DNA of 64,000 nucleotides from positions 26,591,501 to 26,655,500 of the forward strand of contig NC_092650.1 of assembly GCF_032118995.1 (NCBI RefSeq), written 5' to 3'. This stretch comes from Asterias amurensis. Taxonomy: Eukaryota; Echinodermata; Asteroidea; Forcipulatida; Asteriidae. Positions 1-13,756 of this stretch are shown piece by piece. A program made the position numbers and the translations under genes. How positions within the stretch are numbered: position 1 is the first letter of the stretch; every line of letters begins with the position of its first letter. The notes under the pieces are model-generated. The model had not been told where the DNA came from. It saw nothing but the letters and a program-made list of their open reading frames with translations, and did no database searches.

Positions 1-312
1 CATAATACACAAAATAACAACTGTGAAAATTTGAGCTCAATCGGTCGTTGAAGTTGCGAGATAATCATGAATGAAAAAAACACCCTTGTCACACGAAGTT
101 GTGTGCTTTCAGATGCTTGATTTTGAGACCTCAAATTCTAAATCAAATTTGTGGAAGATTACTTCTTTGTCGAAAAAAACTTAATATATTACTTCAGAGG
201 GAGACGTTTCCCACAATGTGGGAAACAACAGCTCCCCATTACTCGTTACCTAGAAAGGTTTTATGCTAATAATTATTTTTGAGTAAAATACCAAACGTGT
301 CACTGCCTTTAA
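1..312. mobile_element. MITE family 1 copy, cut by window edge
   Basis: This is the right part of the commonest foldback element in the window. It shows the family's internal landmarks (the block about CACACGAAGTTGTGTG, then the gagacctcaaa core) and ends in a degenerate GTGTCACTGCC followed by TTAA at 309-312. The left end lies outside the window. No coding capacity is seen. Confidence 0.85.
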
Positions 313-600
313 TACAACCCATGTGGTTTCATCACACCAAGAACACACAGTGTGGTAAGTCCAGCTTCATTACACCACAGCTGGTTGTCGCAGTCCTTTA
401 CTGCAATTAATTAACTGATTTCCATGCATAGGATTGTAGGCAGTACATTGATTGAATGCAGGGAATAGTTTTTATGATTTGTGTAACCGCTGAGAAAATA
501 CAATCTCCATTGATCATAACCTGTCATGTGTGCTGGTCAAACATGATTCAAGTCTCACACATCAGGTTTGATAATGTGTCAAATCCTTCTTAGAACTTAG
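313..600. other. Stretch without a recognised gene
   Basis: AT-rich sequence without a convincing exon or a repeat shared with the rest of the window. If the MTSS1 gene continues leftward, this is intronic. Confidence 0.4.
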
Positions 601-770
601 AACCTCCAACTTTATCAATATCAACCACAAGGGAAACTGACTGGGTAAATTTTGAAATGATTTTTGGAGTGGGATTCGAACCAACAACCTCTGGCACGTT
701 AATCCAGAGATCATTGGTTCAAATCCCACTCTAGTCAATTCTTTGTTCAACCCCAAAAACCTCCAACTTT
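601..770. mobile_element. Short SINE-like unit with two opposed B-box-like motifs
   Basis: A 13-bp direct repeat, aacctccaacttt, occurs at 601-613 and 758-770 and may be a target-site duplication. Between them, 661-735 is an inverted repeat: gggattcgaacc on one arm and ggttcaaatccc on the other. Read on each strand this resembles the RNA polymerase III B box (GGTTCGAATCC) of tRNA-derived SINEs. No clear A box or cloverleaf is present, so this is not called a tRNA. A foldback element that picked up a tRNA-like end is the alternative. Confidence 0.45.
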
Positions 771-1144
771 GTTACAATTTAGGGGGGTTTGAAGGTTGTC
801 TGCAGTACATCAGTACCAGAGGTTTGGAAACACAACATGGCAAATTTCTCTCTATTTTGGGATTACTGAACTTGAAGAAAATTTGAAGTCTCTAGGAGAT
901 TTTTTGAAAATCTTGAAATCAGAAAAAAAATCACACCTCTGATGACAAGTCCAAACCCACTGCTATAAAGTCTCTTTCATCACAAGTCATGACCCATTAA
1001 CACCCAAGTTGTCAAAAGCTAGTCCGACAACATTTAGTTGCACAAAGTACATGTAGTGAACCCTTTGTTTCAGTTCACACAACGCAATCCCAAGGGCATG
1101 TAAAGCAAGCTTTATTACTTTAGATCAAAAGTTCACGGTTCTCA

Positions 1145-1161
1145 CCCCCCCCCCCCCCCCC
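1145..1161. repeat. Poly-C tract
   Basis: Uninterrupted run of about 17 C, prone to length error in assemblies. The flanks (771-1144 and 1162-1945) hold no recognisable gene. Confidence 0.9.
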
Positions 1162-1945
1162 ATAAAAAACCACCAGTGTCAGTCACCTTTCCCCTATGGT
1201 TTATTACACACCCCAATAACACACAGGTCAAGATTGTGTGACAAACTCTACACTGATTGTGTCTTCAGTTTTGTCTTCTTTTTTTCTTAATAACTTTTTC
1301 TTCTTCAGAGCAAGGAAGAGCTGACAGCTCTGACAACACTGTGAAATTGAAAATGTCAACTTCAATAAAGATCAACGTGAAAACTGGTACTCGTCAATCT
1401 AGTGTTTATTCCCAAATCAAAGTGCACTGCCAGAGCAGAGTCTGGGTGTGTTAAGGTCCGATCCTAAAGCTCAAATAATATTGGATGGGATATGGATGTT
1501 TGTTTTGATGGCAAGGTATACAGGGCAACAGTGTACACTGGATTGGGTTTACTCCATGGAGAGTTCCGAGGGTGAAAAGTTTCATTAAATCTGTCAAATT
1601 CAGTCATGTAGTAGAGTCCACACTAGGCCTGCAAGTTGAATCAAAACGTTTATGTCCTCAACGCAACCTTTAATGGTATTAGCATCTCTGGTGTTATACA
1701 GAACTGGAAATGAAACATGTTAAATTTTAGTCCGAAGCTTACCTGATCAATGATAATAGTACTAAAAATTGTACACGATTTATCAATATTTTCTCCCGAC
1801 TCACACAGTAGATTAATAAGGCAAACAATTCACAGGTTTATTTATTTAATGGTTGACCAACCAAGACATGGCTCAACGCTGTGACTACCAATCCTGTACT
1901 ATACCAATACGTAACATGGTGAGTCTTGATACAATTGATACAATT

Positions 1946-2293
1946 TTAAAGGCAGTGGACACTATTGGTAATTACTCAAAATAATTATCACCATAAAACC
2001 TTTCTTGAATACGAGTAATGGGGAGAGGTTGATGGTATAAAACATCCTCTGAAGTGACATAGTTTTTGAGAAAGAAGTAATTTTCAAGTTTAGAATTTGA
2101 GGTCTCGAAATCAAGCATCAGAAAGCACACAACTTCGTGTGACAAGGGTGTTTTTTCTTTCATTATTATTTTGCAAATTCAACGACCGATTGGGCTCAAA
2201 TTTTCACAGGTTTGTTATTTTATGCATTTGTTGAGATACACTGTCTGTGAAGACTAGTCTTTGACAGTTACCAATAGTGTCCACTGTCGTTAA
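1946..2293. mobile_element. MITE family 1, near complete
   Basis: Begins TTAAAGGCAGTGGACAC and ends GTGTCCACTGTCG followed by TTAA. The terminal inverted repeats are bounded by TTAA on both sides. The centre carries the tgaggtctcgaaatca block. It encodes nothing credible. Confidence 0.92.
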
Positions 2294-4037
2294 GTGTGCA
2301 CAATTTCAAATCACAGTATGAATATTATTCAACAGAATGGTAGTAGATATAGATTGATTACCCCTTTTAGACATGAGAGAACAAACAGAATTGTTTTCCC
2401 AGCTGCAGCGACTAGTCAGAGTGAGTAAATGCCACGCAGAAATTGAATACAGTTTCAAGGCTGTGACTGAACTGATTCATAATTTCATATCCAGTTACAA
2501 ATGTAACATGTAAAATCAATAGGGTCCAGGACAAATATAAATCACATTAACTAATGAAACAATGACATGTATTATACTGTACAACACCCAGTAGATCCCT
2601 AGCATTTGATTGGAGGACTGTAGGTCACATGGTTTTTATTAATAACTTTAAAATTAAATAATCATTAAATGGTCTCCATCATCAATCATCATAAATCAAG
2701 CATAATTTTTGTTCATTCACTGTGCATTGTCGACCCATTCTTGTTTACTATTTCACCAGGCCTTGAACTTCGCTGTGGAAGGGGGACAGCAATTTGTATG
2801 AGAGAGGTAATTTGATGGATTTACAAAGCACATGGGCACCACAGCCATGTTGATGTGGTTTATTTTGAGGTCTGCTACACGTACCATTCAGTTAATAATA
2901 CAAAACGCACTCTAAAAAGTATGAACATTTTTTAGTACAACTACTTGTAACAAGGGCTGACCATGGCCTGACCTACTACATGCAGCAGGAGGACACACCT
3001 ATTTTATCACAATTTTTCAGAAAGAAAGCAATAACGAACATCAGAAGGGAAGGGAAAAAGTCACTCCTGCTGTACACATCACAGACCAATCACAATCTAG
3101 CATTGTGTGTATGCTGTGTACACATTGATGCACAGTTCCTGTCTTTTGTAGCACTACAAAGTAAATGTTTCTACCAGGATTAACCTACATACAAAAGCTC
3201 TGCACAAAAGGGAGTTGGTGACTTTGCAAGAAGACTGTCCCAATTCTCTTTTCATCCTCATTTTACAGAGGTTCACTGCACCCATATATCTCTCTGATCG
3301 CAGAACACCATGCTTTGATCAGTACCTAGAAATACCCAAACCTATTACTGTCTTAATAATCGACCTCTTGGAAATCTCTCTTTCACAATCAAACCAGTTG
3401 GTGCAGGTGACTACGAAAATGGCCATCAGTTGCATTGTGTTGTAACACAAAACAGGTAGGATTAGTCTCAAACTGTCAAAGCGAAAGCGTCAATAGTAAA
3501 CAATGCGTGGCAAGTCATGGAATGTGAGGCACTGTGGTGTTGGGCAAGGCACTGATAATCAGTTCTAAGGAATTGGTTAAGTGATGAACAATACGTTTAC
3601 GATGGATGATTCTGAGAAGACCTTGGGTGTTTAGGAAGCCGACAGTAATTGCTCTGTCCTGCCTGCATGCCTCTCTGCTCTACTCACTTCTCAGCGTGTG
3701 TTATTGGTCACACCATGGTCATACTCTTATTAAGTTTGAAAAAGTTATGTACATATGTACAAGTTCTACTCACGAACACTCAGCACGCCACAACGACGTG
3801 ATTGCATTCTTGTGCCTTTACCATGAAAAAGAAACTTGAAAATCGCCACATGTCAAGACGGGTGTCCCGATACAGTCAGAGCTTTCCTTTCAAAATGTCA
3901 AACATTATTCATTGGTAGTTGTCCATGCGGTAACTCGTGCTGTTTTTAGTGAAATGTCAACAATAAAAAAGACAGTATGCACAACCGCTCTTAACAATGT
4001 AAGTATACAAAAGTTACCCAGCTTTCTGATACTTCAC
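2294..4037. other. Stretch without a recognised gene
   Basis: Read on both strands. Only short chance reading frames are seen. One 50-bp segment near 2374-2423 has splice-like borders but no family match (see rejected list). Presumably MTSS1 intron or flank. Confidence 0.4.
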
Positions 4038-4190
4038 AGAGGCAAGGTGAATGCCACTGTTGCCTCTGGTCATTGCGCCTTGGTGCCCCTTGAAATTTAC
4101 AACTTCCTCGGTAGAAGTGCCCTTACTACCAAGGAGTTTGCCTTGCTGCCCTGCCCTTTTATTTCAAAAACAAAGCATATAGGGCATACA
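4038..4190. repeat. Interspersed repeat family G fragment
   Basis: Contains ttgcctctggtcattgcg, ccttggtgccccttgaaa, and gcccttttatttc followed by a run of A and aagcata. Similar blocks recur at 12190-12358, 13757-13955, 15974-16152 and 18582-18700, partly in opposite orientation. The unit is roughly 180 bp with imperfectly complementary ends built around gggca(a/c)ggcac. It is non-coding and likely an old MITE family. Confidence 0.6.
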
Positions 4191-5219
4191 TGTAAGGTTT
4201 ATGAATATACTTACGGTGTATTATACATGTATACATCTGGAAAACTGGAAATGGCTGCAATATCTGAAATACACCCTCCCCCCCTCCCCTGCTTAGATAC
4301 ACAAAAGTTCTAACATAAAATGAATGATGGTTTTATTTGAGTCAGCAAAGATTTTATCCAACAATTGCCAAACCAATTAACTTTTTTTATTTAGCATGAA
4401 CTAAGTTAATGTGATTATGATCACTGGTCAGAAAAAAAAAATTCTGTATCACAACACCCTTAAATCATGCTTGCACAAATTATCTTTTATGACGTTTTTC
4501 AAAGCGCTGAAAGCACTCAAAACAGGGGGATTATTGTAATTGCTTGAGTTGTTGACGAACCGATCTCTGTTTGCCAAGGTTTATCACCGATCTTGACCTT
4601 CGACCTTGTAGAGTACACATTCATGAATGACTGATTACTGGGGAATGTTTGCCTGACAGTTTATAAACAGTTGGAGAGGCACAAGGTATGACCACACGAC
4701 CACGTCTGCGCATTACGGATTCACAAACTAAACAAATACGGTCTCTTGCTGCAAAACAAATTTTGTGGAAAGAAAATCCTCTCGCTGAGCATTTCAGAAT
4801 GGGAATAAACAGCCAGAGATCATAAACAGTTGTAATTTGTAACTAAACACTTTATTTGGATCGTGTAGCAAAAATGATGACATTTGATGGCGTCGTTGTA
4901 ACGTTAGTATTTGTACAAAAAGATAATTCCTCAAGTCGCCAGCACTCAACTGGAACCAGGATGACATGCACTGTGTACTCGATAGCAACATTCAATTCTC
5001 TGACCAGTCAACCAGAAAATTTATGGAAATTAATATTAGGTATACAAAACTATGTACATAATACATCGCTTTGTAGAGAAAAGAGTTTGCAGGTGATTCT
5101 GTGGCCCCCCAAAAAAATTGATATTTATTATAAAACTTCATTTGACCCCCAAAAACTAAAGATCCCTGCCCGTTCTTCAAGTAACACTGTCTGTTACACA
5201 TCCCATAAGCAAGCCCCTT
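4191..5219. other. Stretch without a recognised gene
   Basis: Only low-complexity AT-rich DNA and short unconvincing reading frames. The frame spanning about 4856-5314 runs into a LINE tail and shows no domain. Confidence 0.4.
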
Positions 5220-5361
5220 TACCTAGGTTTGTTGCCCAAATGCTGCAATGTTGTAAAGCGCATCTTTTGGGGTCTATTCTGGAAAAGGGCTATATAAATC
5301 TATTTAATAAATAAATATATAAATAAAAAAATAAAAAATGAATTATAAATAAATAAATAAA
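5220..5361 (+). mobile_element. 3' end of a decayed L2/CR1-like LINE with (AATA)n tail
   Basis: The sequence ttgtaaagcgcatcttttgg, then gaaaagggctatataaat, then a tail of aataaataa units is the usual 3' terminus of L2/CR1-type LINEs (a gtaaagcgc ... ggcgctatataaat stem and a short tandem tail). The upstream body is not recognisable, so this is a strongly 5'-truncated copy. Confidence 0.65.
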
Positions 5362-8300
5362 TGTTGTTAAAACACGCAAGGACCAGTCAATTTTCTATCC
5401 ACATGGCGTGGCTGGCTAGTTTGGTACTAGACAGTCAACACATATTTACGGCTAGTGAAAATTGGACTCTCGTGAAATAAAAATCTACTGTTGTGGTGAT
5501 AACCACTTGATTACATAAGAATAAACCAGTCAGGCATGACTGGCCAGCTCGCAAGCTCGCCTAGAGGCCATCAGTCTGAATCCTGCACCTAAAGCTGAGA
5601 GTTAGCTGAGAGTACCACCATGTAATTTCTTCCATGCAGGACTTGTCTCACCCCCTTGTTCGCCAATACAACGCTGCAACTCGTCCTGCTGGCTGGCTAG
5701 TCACTGAAACCATGCTGAAACAGAACGGCCAACCCTGCATACTACGTATTGAGGGCTCCCCGTTGCCAGTTTTGAGAAACTAACTCTCAACCGTTACAGT
5801 CCTTGTTCAACCAGTCGGCCGTATTACTGTGTGAAACTCCCACATGCAGACAAATTATGTCCACCATGGGAGTGAATTACGTCCAGCTCAACTGGTACTT
5901 TGTTACACTAGGTTACCATTGTTCTGCCAGGCTAGTGCAGATCATATTATTACATTGTTGGTTTGTATAGGAACATGTGGTGGCCTTTGTACTGCAAAGA
6001 CCACAGGAGGCAATTTAAGATGGATGGGAATGGGAGATTGTATTGCAGACTGCTGAGCTCTGTATAAATACGCCACATATTTTTTATCAAAAACCATAGA
6101 GGGAAAGCGGAGTTTTCCCTTAGATTCTTCAGCAGGACCAATAAGCTTATTATATCACTAGTCTCCTAGCGTCTTCTTGGGCCAATATCTCATATTACAT
6201 AGAGATGCTTTTCAACATCGAACTAGTGACTGATTGGCTAAAGGACAACTGCTAAGAATGCTGTGTTTAAGGCCCAACTAAAGAGAATGATTTCGTTACA
6301 CAACTTTGCTTGTTTGTACAGCTAATTATTTAGACTGAACAATTTTTGCGCACATTGAACCTTTTTTATTGCTAATTTGAGTCACGGTTTTGTGATTTTT
6401 TGATTAGGAGTAGTACAGTTGATGCATTTTGTGAAGCATTTAGCAAGGCTATACAAGGGAAATCAATAAAAACTTGTGAATTATAAAACTTTAATACTCT
6501 GTAAATGTAGGCTTACTGCAAAATGAACAGTAGGTCAGCATACTGATGGCATGCAGTGTATTGTGCCATGTAGTGTACAGATTACAAACCTATACACGAT
6601 AGCCTCGACCCAAAACAAGCACTTTACAGGAGATTTGGATTCTGCTGATTCAACCTTTTCCACCATCATCATTCACCCTAGCCATCGCTACGCAACAGTG
6701 ATTCATGACCAGTAGGGTCTCACTTGAACAACCAGCAAAAGGCTTGCAGGGTTTTTTTTCCATTTTTTTTTTTTATTTTGTTAACTTAACGACTGAGCGA
6801 CCCTGAGTGGTAATGAGTGGGTACACCTTGAATGAGTCACATTGCTTTTAAATGTTTTTAACAAAACACTGTGATCAATAAACTTTTTTAATTTGTGTAC
6901 TGACTGTGGAAAGTACACACTCCATGTTGTTGCATGGCAGTGGCGGGTGTGTACAGCAACAGGAATGAATTCATGGTTTGTGCAGAGTGTTCCGCTCTAT
7001 GGTTACACCAAGTGTATTGCTGGGTAGATTGCAGTGTTCAATGTTGGCATAGAATATTCTTTTAATTAAGAACTTGTCTTGCTTAGACCGCAGATTAGAC
7101 TGTATTCGGGAGACTTCTCTACTATACCATTGAGTAGATATTCCGTTATAGTAGAGGCTCAAAAATCTGAATAAATCTCTCTTCTGTGCAGTGGTAGAAT
7201 AAAGCAAAACAAATTCTCAAAGTATTGTAATCTACTCAGCAAGTATAGGGCCTATTGTGTTCCCAAAAACCAAATATACCTTGATACCTCACCTTGCAAT
7301 GCCTCAATTTGAACAGAGAAAAAAGTTACAGATGCCAAAAGATTAAGAGAAAACCTCCTTTTTAAGAAACCGGTGGGGAGTCCAAGGTCAAATTCAGTTT
7401 TGTGATGCATAGAGTCCCTATGAAAATGGCAAAAAAAATATTACAGTCCGACCCAAAGGCCTACCCGTATTATTGGAAAATGAGTGTGTCACAAGAATGA
7501 ATAGCTTAGAGCCACATACAAACCATAACACACTCATCTTGGTTCCCTCACTACAAGAGTATAGCCAAAGACTTATCTGTAAGCATGTGTACAAACAAAA
7601 GACTGCAAAAACAGTGTACATTCAGTACACAGTATGTACAGTAAATTCGACAAAGGCTGACACACAAGGCACTGCTCGTTCAACAAAACCTTTTAAAACT
7701 CTACAAATTGAACTTGCTCTATCTTTAAAGAAAACAAACGCCAGACTCATTGTTTTGCAGTTGGTAGTTGCACTTTTTGAAGGTGTGCCAACCAAAGCAA
7801 GGCAGTTCTAAAAGGAAAGTCAAAGCTCACAGCTCCAGCAAAAGACAAATATTTAGTTTCACGAATTTGTCAAACAAATCTAGTAGTGTCTACAGGGCTG
7901 TTCAGAGCCAGATGTTATTCTTACTGGCCAGGATAACTGTCTGGTTTGTGGGGAAGCTTTGTGTGAAATCAGCTAAGCCTGTGAACAGTACAAGGCCATC
8001 TTTCATTGATCTCCGATCACTGTAAAATAACCCCCAAAGTCCTGAGTTACAAAAGAGTTTATCGTTCCATGGCCCTGCGACACAAAGCAATACACTGGAC
8101 ACTAACAAGTAGTCTTTGTCTCAGCGTTCACAATAACATTGTTTTTGTTTTCACTGCAGAGGTGTTGTGGGGGATGAAGTTGACAGAAAATTTCATTACA
8201 ATTTCAGAAATTGTGAGTATCGTTAACCTTCAACAACATATTAGCAATTCAGACCACAGCTGATCTTTAATCCTGGAATAAGCCCTAGATTAAAGGGGAA

Positions 8301-8853
8301 TGCTCTGGAAGCTGAATGTTCACAATGACTCACTAATCTTAAGCATCCATCTATATGGAGTGAGTATTAAGAGGGCGGCTTGCTGAGGCCATGCTGAGGC
8401 CAATGGTTGGGTGGAAATCTTACTGTTATTTACAAACCTTTTTGTGCCACTAAAGCCAGCTTGACTGAGCCCTGTGTTGAGTGTTTGTCTCCTCGATAAT
8501 TAGACCAGACTTACACTAGATCTACATGTTACATGGAGTTCCTCCATGGATCTTTTTTTTTTTTGCAGGCCGCGAAATAACATATTCGTTTACACTGCAG
8601 TTCCCATCTTTGTACGTGTACAAACACAAAAACAAGCTGGCAGATCTACAATAAAACAACACCGCTGAGCACACACAACTCTCTCCAAAAGCCAGCAATC
8701 CCTACTCCACAGTGAATTATGGGACTCCATCTTGAGAGTACAAAATGTTCAGTTTATTTTAACTGTACACGTTCTGCAAACTTGCTTTGTATTATGAGCA
8801 TAAATTTCACTGTGTGCTGAACTGTCAAGAATTCAATTCTTTCCCCCAGGACA
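5362..8853. other. Long stretch without a recognised gene
   Basis: About 3.5 kb of AT-rich DNA. No reading frame over 112 codons, no recognisable protein, and no family-1 MITE. Presumed MTSS1 intron or flank. Confidence 0.4.
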
Positions 8854-9225
8854 TTAAATACACTGGACACTAATGGTAATTGTCAAAGACCAGTCTTCCC
8901 ACTTTGTGTATCTCAACATTATGCATAAAATAACAAACCTGTGAAAATTTGAGCTCAATTGTTCGTCAAAGTTGCGAGACATGTATATTATGAATGAAAT
9001 AAAAAACACCCTTGTCACACAAAGTTGTGTGCTTCCAGATGCTTGATTTCGAGACCTCAAATTCTAAATCCGAGGTCTCGAAATCAAACTCATAAAAAAT
9101 TACTTCTTTCTCAAAAACTCTGTTACCTGACTTCAGCGGGAGCCCTTTCTCACAATGTTTTATACTACCAAAAGCTCCCCATTACTTGTTACCAAGTAAT
9201 TTTTTATGCAATAAGTTATTTTGAC
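8854..9225. mobile_element. MITE family 1, right end truncated
   Basis: Starts TTAAATACACTGGACAC and carries the hallmark interior, including a gagacctcaaattcta / gaggtctcgaaatc foldback. The right side stops after the ccccattacttgttacc block, with no terminal CACTGCCTTTAA. Divergent old copy. Confidence 0.85.
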
Positions 9226-9748
9226 CTTGCTCTATGTTTGGACTAATTATCATTGAGGCATAGTGAAAGATGAGGTACAATATCAATGTGTATTCTGTTT
9301 GCAGTATTGTAACACCATCATACATTGTACAACTCTCTTTTGCTGTTTAGCTTTTGTTCTCTGGGAACTTTGTTCTGAAAAGAACTTTCCTGGTTATAAA
9401 ACTACTAACTGGATGGAAGGTAGGAAATCGGCAGGGACTACTACTTTCCTTAGTGGATCCAGGGGACTTAATTCTGTTTGTTAACTGTCAGTGCCCCAAA
9501 GTGAGTTCTTAAATTGTCTCATTGTTTTGATTCAACTAGCCTGCTCTTGTCGTCGTCGTTAAACAACATATTGGTACATTGTGAACACAGCAAAGATCCG
9601 ACTGAAAACTGTTTACATTGGAAACAAAGCTTTACATACATGTATATATAAACAGTCACATTCTGACATGCATAAACAATAATAAGCTATGGCAGTTATT
9701 TACTTGTAAAAAGTAACTGCCTTTGTGCGAAGTGAGGACACAACACCA

Positions 9749-9940
9749 TGGGGTGGTCAGGTTAGGGTAATGGTATCGTTCCTCGCCTTCAACCTCTAGG
9801 ACCCCGGTTTGAATCACACCGGGGGCACTACTTGGATTGGGGTTTCAGTCCCTACCATGACTGCATGGGTTTTCTCTGGAATGACTGTCAAGGGTTTTCT
9901 TCCGACATCTTAAACTTAAACTTCTTTATTTGACTTAATT
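9749..9940 (+). mobile_element. tRNA-derived SINE
   Basis: The head has an A-box-like tggtcaggttaggg and, about 45 bp on, a B-box-like ggtttgaatca, spaced as in a tRNA promoter. A non-tRNA body follows (gggcactacttggattgggg, then tgggttttctctgg) and an AT-rich tail. The acceptor stem does not close and no CCA context exists, so this is a SINE rather than a working tRNA gene. Confidence 0.65.
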
Positions 9941-12189
9941 AAGAGACCAAGTTCCCTTTCCTAAGATTCCTCGACTTCACAACCAAAATAAACTGAATGA
10001 AACACACAATACGTATTCATAGAAGAGCTTTTCATAAATATCACACACTGTGGAAAACATCCACTTTTCTTTAAACAGGCCTACATTGTACAGTTATTAC
10101 AGAACATTTCTACCATTTATCATCTCTCTCATCCAGAACCATGCGCAATTTACACACAGCAGTATTAACCCCAGACATTCTCTAACTGCAAAGCCCTTGT
10201 ACATGTTTCACAAAGGTAATTTACATTTTGAATCAAGGTGTATTAGAGCTGCAGGCAGTAGTATTATGACGTCCCTGCAATGCCAAGACTTGTTCAAGGA
10301 TGATGAAGTTATACACTCGGGAACTCGGCGTGCAGTAAAAATGCCTTCCCTTTCTTGCAACTCATCACTCATGTCCCATGAATAAAATCCCAGGCCGGGG
10401 GGATAGATTATGTAATTAGGTGAAAATCAATATATCCTATGATGCAGCTATCCTTCCCATTAACAGTGCAGGGTAAGAGATCACATCCAGGCGGCAGGAA
10501 ATCGTAGAAAACCATAAATGACAAATCATTTCCCCACCGGTATTGCGACAATAGCAATCCAGGTTGTATTATGACTCTATAGGTTTACTCTCACTTTTGA
10601 GTCTGGTCAGTTTTCAAATGGAACATTTAAACTGTATGTTGCCTGAACACTGTTATTATACAGTTTATCCCAAGTTGGATCTAGCAGAAAAGATGCCCCC
10701 CCCCCCCACCCCCTTTCAACCTAGCTCTTATGATGAGCAAACAAAAATAAAGATGCTGAAAATTGCGCATGGTTCTTTACTGATTGTAACTTACGTACAG
10801 TAACGTGTTGCTACAACAATGTTATGACAAAGTTTCTCCCAAGTGCGATCTTGCAGAAAAGATCCCCCCTCCACTGCCCCTCCCTGATATTGGCTGTTGC
10901 GACCCAAATTGAGCACAATGTGTATGCCGAAATTGTGCACAGTTCTTCACTATTTTCTCCCACTCACACAACAGGTTAAGCCCAAATGTTCACATAATTA
11001 TTATTTCAAGTATGGTTGATCACACAAAACATGAATACTTTCAGCTCTACTAATCCTGCATAAAACCTTTAACACATTTTCTTCAACTTTACCAAAGTTT
11101 CTAACATGAATTTTTCTTTTCATTATGATTTTCAATGGGAAAATGGAGCAGGAAACTATCCCAGTACTGGTTTATCGCTCCTTTCCCCAGCGTGATATCC
11201 TTGAAGCTCGACTTACTCTTTTGTTGTTGCCAAACCTAGCTGCTTCACAAAACCGGAGGATTTGAAATACTTGAGGGGATTTTCAAAATCTGAGCCCAGC
11301 AAAACATTGAGTAAACAACGCCTAAACTGAAAACAGGTGTGAACTGAGAAGTACACATAACTATAGATGGAAAGTACATGGAAACTTTTACCCCGGAAAC
11401 TGTGGTTTGGTTAATTGTTGGATTGTAGTTTAGATTGATCAAGCCCACCCGATGAGTTTCACTTTCGGATTCTACATTTAGATCATTTATCTGATACCCA
11501 GAAGGCATAATATGCACAGAAATTTGTTTGTGTTTCAAATACGCCCATTGGAGCTTTTGAAACCAAGGTAAAAAAAAACTTAAAAGTGTGGACTAAAGGC
11601 CTAATCCTAAAGGCATATTGAGGTTATCGTTTGTGCTAATCTCGAACCGATCAAAGGTTCCCTCTTTTCCTAGAATGTACCCAACGGATATAGAGAACTC
11701 TGTTTAAATAAAAAAAAATCTGAAAAAAAATAAATAAAATTAATACGCAAAAAAACATACACACGTGTGCTTTTGTAGGCTTATAAAATTGTAATATGGC
11801 GTAAGCTTTACATTACAATAGGCAGCGTTCGGCCTTTTTGTCCGCTGGTCGAAAAACACACAAAGACCAGTCACAAATCTCTCCAATTGCGAATTGGTTC
11901 GGTTGGCTAGTTCAGTGTTGAAAAGCAAGATCCCTATTTTCTATGAAATACATATGTACATGTATGGACTGGTGAACAAACTACAGCAAACTTGTTAAAT
12001 GACAAGTTAATTGGTGCTGCTTGATAAATATTGACAAATTTATTAGAGCAAGCCCTGTGTGGGGGCAAGGGTGTTAATGATTGTACAACAACTAACTTTT
12101 ATGAAAAATTGAATGAGTCTGTTTCTTTTTTAACCTGGGGATGAAACTTCCTAAACTTCCAGGGTGTCAGAGAAATAGATTCACGGACT
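9941..12189. other. Stretch without a recognised gene
   Basis: AT-rich, with a poly-C run near 10696-10710. The longest frame (10050-10385, plus) shows no domain. Nothing supportable. Confidence 0.4.
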
Positions 12190-12358
12190 CCAGGCCTGAT
12201 ACATGTATTTCACGGGGGCAACGAAGGCGATTACCTCCATGCCCCCTTGTACCCTTGAAATGCTCCAGAAGAAATTGACTTTTTCCTCATTTTCAATTTG
12301 CTTTACCAAGATGCCATTGTGCCCTTGTTCTTTCAAAAACGAAGCATACAGGCCTTAG
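12190..12358. repeat. Interspersed repeat family G copy
   Basis: Runs from ccaggcctgatacatg to aaaacgaagcatacaggcct. The ends are imperfectly complementary around aggcctga/tgct, and the interior has gcccccttgtacccttgaaa. Same family as 4038-4190. Confidence 0.6.
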
Positions 12359-13756
12359 ACTCTATTCTATCTTCACTAAAAATGGAAAACTAGAAAGATG
12401 CTTGGACAGAACTAGATGTATAATCTTCAAGTTCAAAATCTATTAAAAATGAAATCAGGAAAAATTCTGACAAAGAACAACTTTGGGATTGGTTACTTGG
12501 GGTCAAGATACGATGCTGATGAAAAAGTAGCCACAGGTTCAAAATCCACTCTTTGTTGGCAGCTCCGAAAATAAACATTTTGTTGAGGTCTCCTAGTTGT
12601 TGATGAAGACGTCTTAACCGTCATAAATCCAGCAAGGCTATCAATCATTCATAGTTTCTATCATCAGACCTGCGCTTTTCTACTGATTGGGAACATGTGG
12701 GCAATGTAATGTCTAGATTAAAGGTGCTCTTATAAAATGGAATGATTGCTGAATAAATACTGCTTAAAGATACACTCTGTGCTGTAAGGGAAGGAGTAAT
12801 CACTTGGAACATTGTAGAACAATTTTAAACTCACAATATAAGTAAACAAAAATTATATGGCGAAAATATATTCGGCAATTAATTCAAATGAACAAAAAGT
12901 TTCTGTTGTACACATGTATTCCATAAAAAAAACCACTTTTGGACAAATTCCACATCACACAGAGTATAATGTTAGCTTACTATGTATTTCAAGCAATGTT
13001 CTGAATGCGCTTTGAACCAGCAACGCACACCAAACTAGAGGATGAATTGCAAACCATCAGTTAGGTAACAGGTGAGCTTTGAAGGTTCATCTGCAAGAAT
13101 TCTTGCAAACACCACATCTTATGCAAACACCGCATCTTAATGCAAATAATGGCTCCCCTAAGATTTTATCAGGTATCCTTTTTTTTTCAAATTGTTTCAA
13201 ACAAAATACGTTTCATCATAATTGTTAAGTCATCAATCATCAACTTATTGCTCAAACCTAAGTCACCAATGCCTCTACCAAAAATCTCTTACACAAGCAA
13301 TGTCAAACAGCAGGTGCTGCGTACATGTACATTCATGAGGTGCACTCTAATTCAAAGGTGTTCATGAACAAGTTACTCAGCCATTTTAGATCTGTCAAGT
13401 GACAGGCAGCTGGAGCGTTGACGGCGAAAGACCAAGGAAGATCTCTCTCAAGACTAGAATTTAATTATTCCCATTCCTGACTAGCATGCAACATGACTCC
13501 CGACCACTCCTGGTTATTGTGATGTGTTTCATCTTCTTACTCTAGATAGACACTCGAGAAAGATCTGAAGGTGTTGATCACTGATGTTGAAATCAGTAAT
13601 GGAGACACTTGATGTTACCATTTGTAAAAATTAATTCAGTCAGTATGAGTGTACGGAAGCCAAATTTTGTTTGTGTCTGCAACTCATCCAAGATTTCATT
13701 TCAATGATTTTGTTACATCCACGCATTACTCTAACAAAACTTAGCATTAACACTAA
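12359..13756. other. Stretch without a recognised gene
   Basis: AT-rich and non-coding in appearance. A small direct repeat (cacc(a/g)catcttatgcaaa) lies near 13110-13145. Confidence 0.4.

Noticed and set aside
2374..2423. Possible plus-strand mini-exon (MREQTELFSQLQRLVR) between a ttttag acceptor and GTGAGT donor
   Set aside because: Only 50 bp, no family match, no partner exon in frame nearby; splice-like borders of this quality occur by chance in intronic DNA.
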